From the NCBI GenBank assembly GCA_023389575.1, contig JAEWEG010000024.1, forward strand, positions 1-53,360: 53,360 bases of DNA, given 5' to 3'. The position numbers and the translations under genes are program-made. The stretch's first letter is position 1. Each line of letters begins with the position of its first letter. Shown piece by piece: positions 52,178 to 53,360 of this stretch. The notes beneath the pieces were generated by a model that was given only the letters and a program-made list of their open reading frames with translations, ran no database searches and was not told the origin of the DNA. Source of the DNA: Chloroflexota bacterium. GTDB taxonomy: Bacteria; Chloroflexota; Chloroflexia; Thermomicrobiales; UBA6265.

Positions 52178-52984
52178 ATGACCATCAAGGAACCTGGCCA
52201 AGGTACGTCCAACGGCAATGGCCTGAACGGACATCGCACCCCGTCCTTCACCAATGGGTACTCCCCACTACAACCGGAGATTGGAGCACAGAAGCGCATG
52301 GGAGGAGCAATCCTCGATACGGATGCGGCCTCCGCATTGTTCGACAACCATGACGAGCAGCAGATACCCGACATTGTCATCCGCCGCCTGCCAATTTACG
52401 TTCGCACCCTGCGGGCGCTGGCCGATTCGGACATCCGCTCGGTTTCCTCGGAAGAACTCGCCGACCTCATCGGCGTGACGGCCGCCCAGATTCGCCGTGA
52501 CCTGTCGTATTTCGGCAAGTTCGGCAAGCAGGGCAAGGGATACGACACGCAGTTCCTGGCGCAGACAATCTCGCGCATCCTGCGGCTCGACCGGCAGTGG
52601 CCGGTGGCCCTGGTGGGACTTGGCAACCTGGGACGCGCGATCGTCAACTATCGCGGGTTCACCCCATCGTCGTTCTCCATCGTGTCGGTGTTCGACCGCA
52701 GCCCGCGCAACGTCGGAAACGCGGTGAACGGGCTCGAAATCCTGCACGACGATCACCTCACCGACACGATCATCCGTGAGCGGATCAAGATCGGCATCAT
52801 CGCGACCCCGAAGACGTATGCCCAGGAGATCGCCGACCGCATGGTTGCTGGGGGTGTCGAGGCGATCCTGAACTACGCGCCGGTGATCCTGAAGGTGCCG
52901 GAGAACGTGACGGTGCGCGAGATCGACCCGGTGAGCGCGCTTCAGAGCATGACCTATTACATTTCCGAGCGCGGCAACAGCTAA
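52178..52984 (+). CDS. rex: Redox-sensing transcriptional repressor Rex
   Basis: 268 residues, about 55 longer than typical because of an N-terminal extension rich in Gly/Asn. The winged-helix DNA-binding domain begins IVIRRLPIYVRTLRALADSD and includes SSEELADLIGVTAAQIRRDL and SYFGKFGKQGKGY. The NAD(H)-binding Rossmann motif is ALVGLGNLGRAIV, then VSVFDRSPRNVG. The C-terminal helix region with NYAPVILKVPENVTV completes the dimer. Rex senses the NADH/NAD+ ratio and commonly controls alcohol dehydrogenases; one follows immediately. SD GAGGAAGCC precedes the ATG. An internal Met at about residue 41 would give the usual length. Confidence 0.95.
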   Translation: MTIKEPGQGTSNGNGLNGHRTPSFTNGYSPLQPEIGAQKRMGGAILDTDAASALFDNHDEQQIPDIVIRRLPIYVRTLRALADSDIRSVSSEELADLIGVTAAQIRRDLSYFGKFGKQGKGYDTQFLAQTISRILRLDRQWPVALVGLGNLGRAIVNYRGFTPSSFSIVSVFDRSPRNVGNAVNGLEILHDDHLTDTIIRERIKIGIIATPKTYAQEIADRMVAGGVEAILNYAPVILKVPENVTVREIDPVSALQSMTYYISERGNS

Positions 52985-53014
52985 CCAGCACCATCAATCG
53001 AGATAAAACAGATG

Positions 53015-53045
53015 AACGCGGGTCCTTCGGGACCTGCGTTTTTCG
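53015..53045 (+). terminator. rex terminator
   Basis: A stem AACGC-G-GGTCC / GGACC-T-GCGTT closed by a TTCG tetraloop, followed by TTTTT-C-G-TT. It starts 31 bp after the rex stop. Confidence 0.9.
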
Positions 53046-53150
53046 TTGTACCTGGTCTGGCGTTGGCGATGTTGACACCCAACTGCCCACTCGACCATGA
53101 TGAGTGGACGTTTCACGTTCGATGAGATCGAAGCCCAAGGAGGCTGCACC

Positions 53151-53360
53151 ATGGCCGATACGATAACCGCGCGCGGCGTGATCGCGCGAACGCCGGGAGG
53201 ACCTGGAGAGATCGAGGAGTTCACGATTGACGCGCCAGAGGCGGGAGAGGTCCTGGTCCGCATCCTCGCGAGTGGGGTCTGCCACACCGATCTCTCGGCC
53301 AAGAACGGCGTATTCGGAACTTCCGGATTTCCGTTCCTGCTCGGTCATGAGGGAAGCGGG
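53151..53360 (+). CDS. Zinc-dependent alcohol dehydrogenase, N-terminal fragment
   Basis: The first 70 codons of a gene cut by the right edge. AAGGAGG lies 7 nt before the ATG. The catalytic zinc motifs GVCHTDLSAKNG (Cys and the first shell) and PFLLGHEGSG are visible, as in class III and related medium-chain dehydrogenases. The NAD(P)-binding domain is outside the window. It lies directly behind rex, so NADH-responsive control is plausible. No Rex box is seen just upstream. Confidence 0.9.
   Translation, partial: MADTITARGVIARTPGGPGEIEEFTIDAPEAGEVLVRILASGVCHTDLSAKNGVFGTSGFPFLLGHEGSG

Noticed and set aside
1..53360. tRNA, rRNA, transposase or integrase genes
   Set aside because: None recognised in the window; no tRNA-like cloverleaf, rRNA sequence or DDE/Tyr-recombinase motif was seen by eye.

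Overview
High-GC DNA (roughly two-thirds G+C by eye) carrying a set of genes that fits Chloroflexota, most likely Thermomicrobia or a Sphaerobacter-like lineage. This placement is an inference from gene content and style: NB-ARC/TPR LuxR regulators, Tat-exported sugar-binding proteins, a B12-dependent ribonucleotide reductase with a C-terminal Zn-finger tail, an archaeal-type AspRS behind a T-box, Rex, and very large Cys-rich secreted proteins with TEEP-type linkers paired with sortases. No marker gene here proves it.

Layout. 1-292: start of an NB-ARC regulator, broken by the window edge. 293-845: intergenic repeats. 846-3044: KimA-like potassium/APC permease. 3476-7887: modular surface protein ending in LPTTG plus a sortase with an SH3b tail, closed by a strong terminator. 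8359-10020: aspS under a T-box. 10171-15114: ribose-type sugar ABC operon with a LacI-type operator over its -35 box. 15256-19885: a rhodanese gene and a giant secreted protein whose C-terminus is itself a sortase. 20045-22570: LuxR/NB-ARC regulator. 23035-27672: LacI repressor, then a family-1 binding protein and two MalF/MalG-type permeases without an ATPase. 27937-31129: DinB-like protein, FAD oxidoreductase, PRPP synthetase. 31292-33763: membrane protein joining a PH-like domain, TEEP linker and degenerate nuclease domain. 34420-37575: PucR regulator, ECF S-component, small membrane protein. 37717-40347: lower-GC DUF262/HNH/HEPN defence-type gene whose stop codon abuts a decapitated arylamine N-acetyltransferase. 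40650-45565: luciferase-like oxidoreductase and nrdJ with an NrdR-like box. 45650-47084: Nudix hydrolase and a Phd/PIN toxin-antitoxin pair whose toxin is frameshifted. 47151-51898: glyoxalase, M1 peptidase, JAMM peptidase, two DinB-like proteins, SnoaL-like protein. 52178-53360: Rex and the start of a zinc alcohol dehydrogenase.

How the parts relate. Two sortase solutions stand about 7 kb apart: a conventional substrate-enzyme gene pair and a substrate-sortase fusion, both built from the same kind of Cys-rich module. The LacI protein at 23035 probably represses itself and, 13 kb away, the ribose-type operon, because three near-identical operators are visible. Dispersed hairpin repeats fill many intergenic gaps. 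The most novel items are the self-contained substrate-sortase polypeptide, the three-module DUF262-HNH-HEPN protein inserted into an NAT gene, and hairpin repeats that keep their loop while changing their stem.
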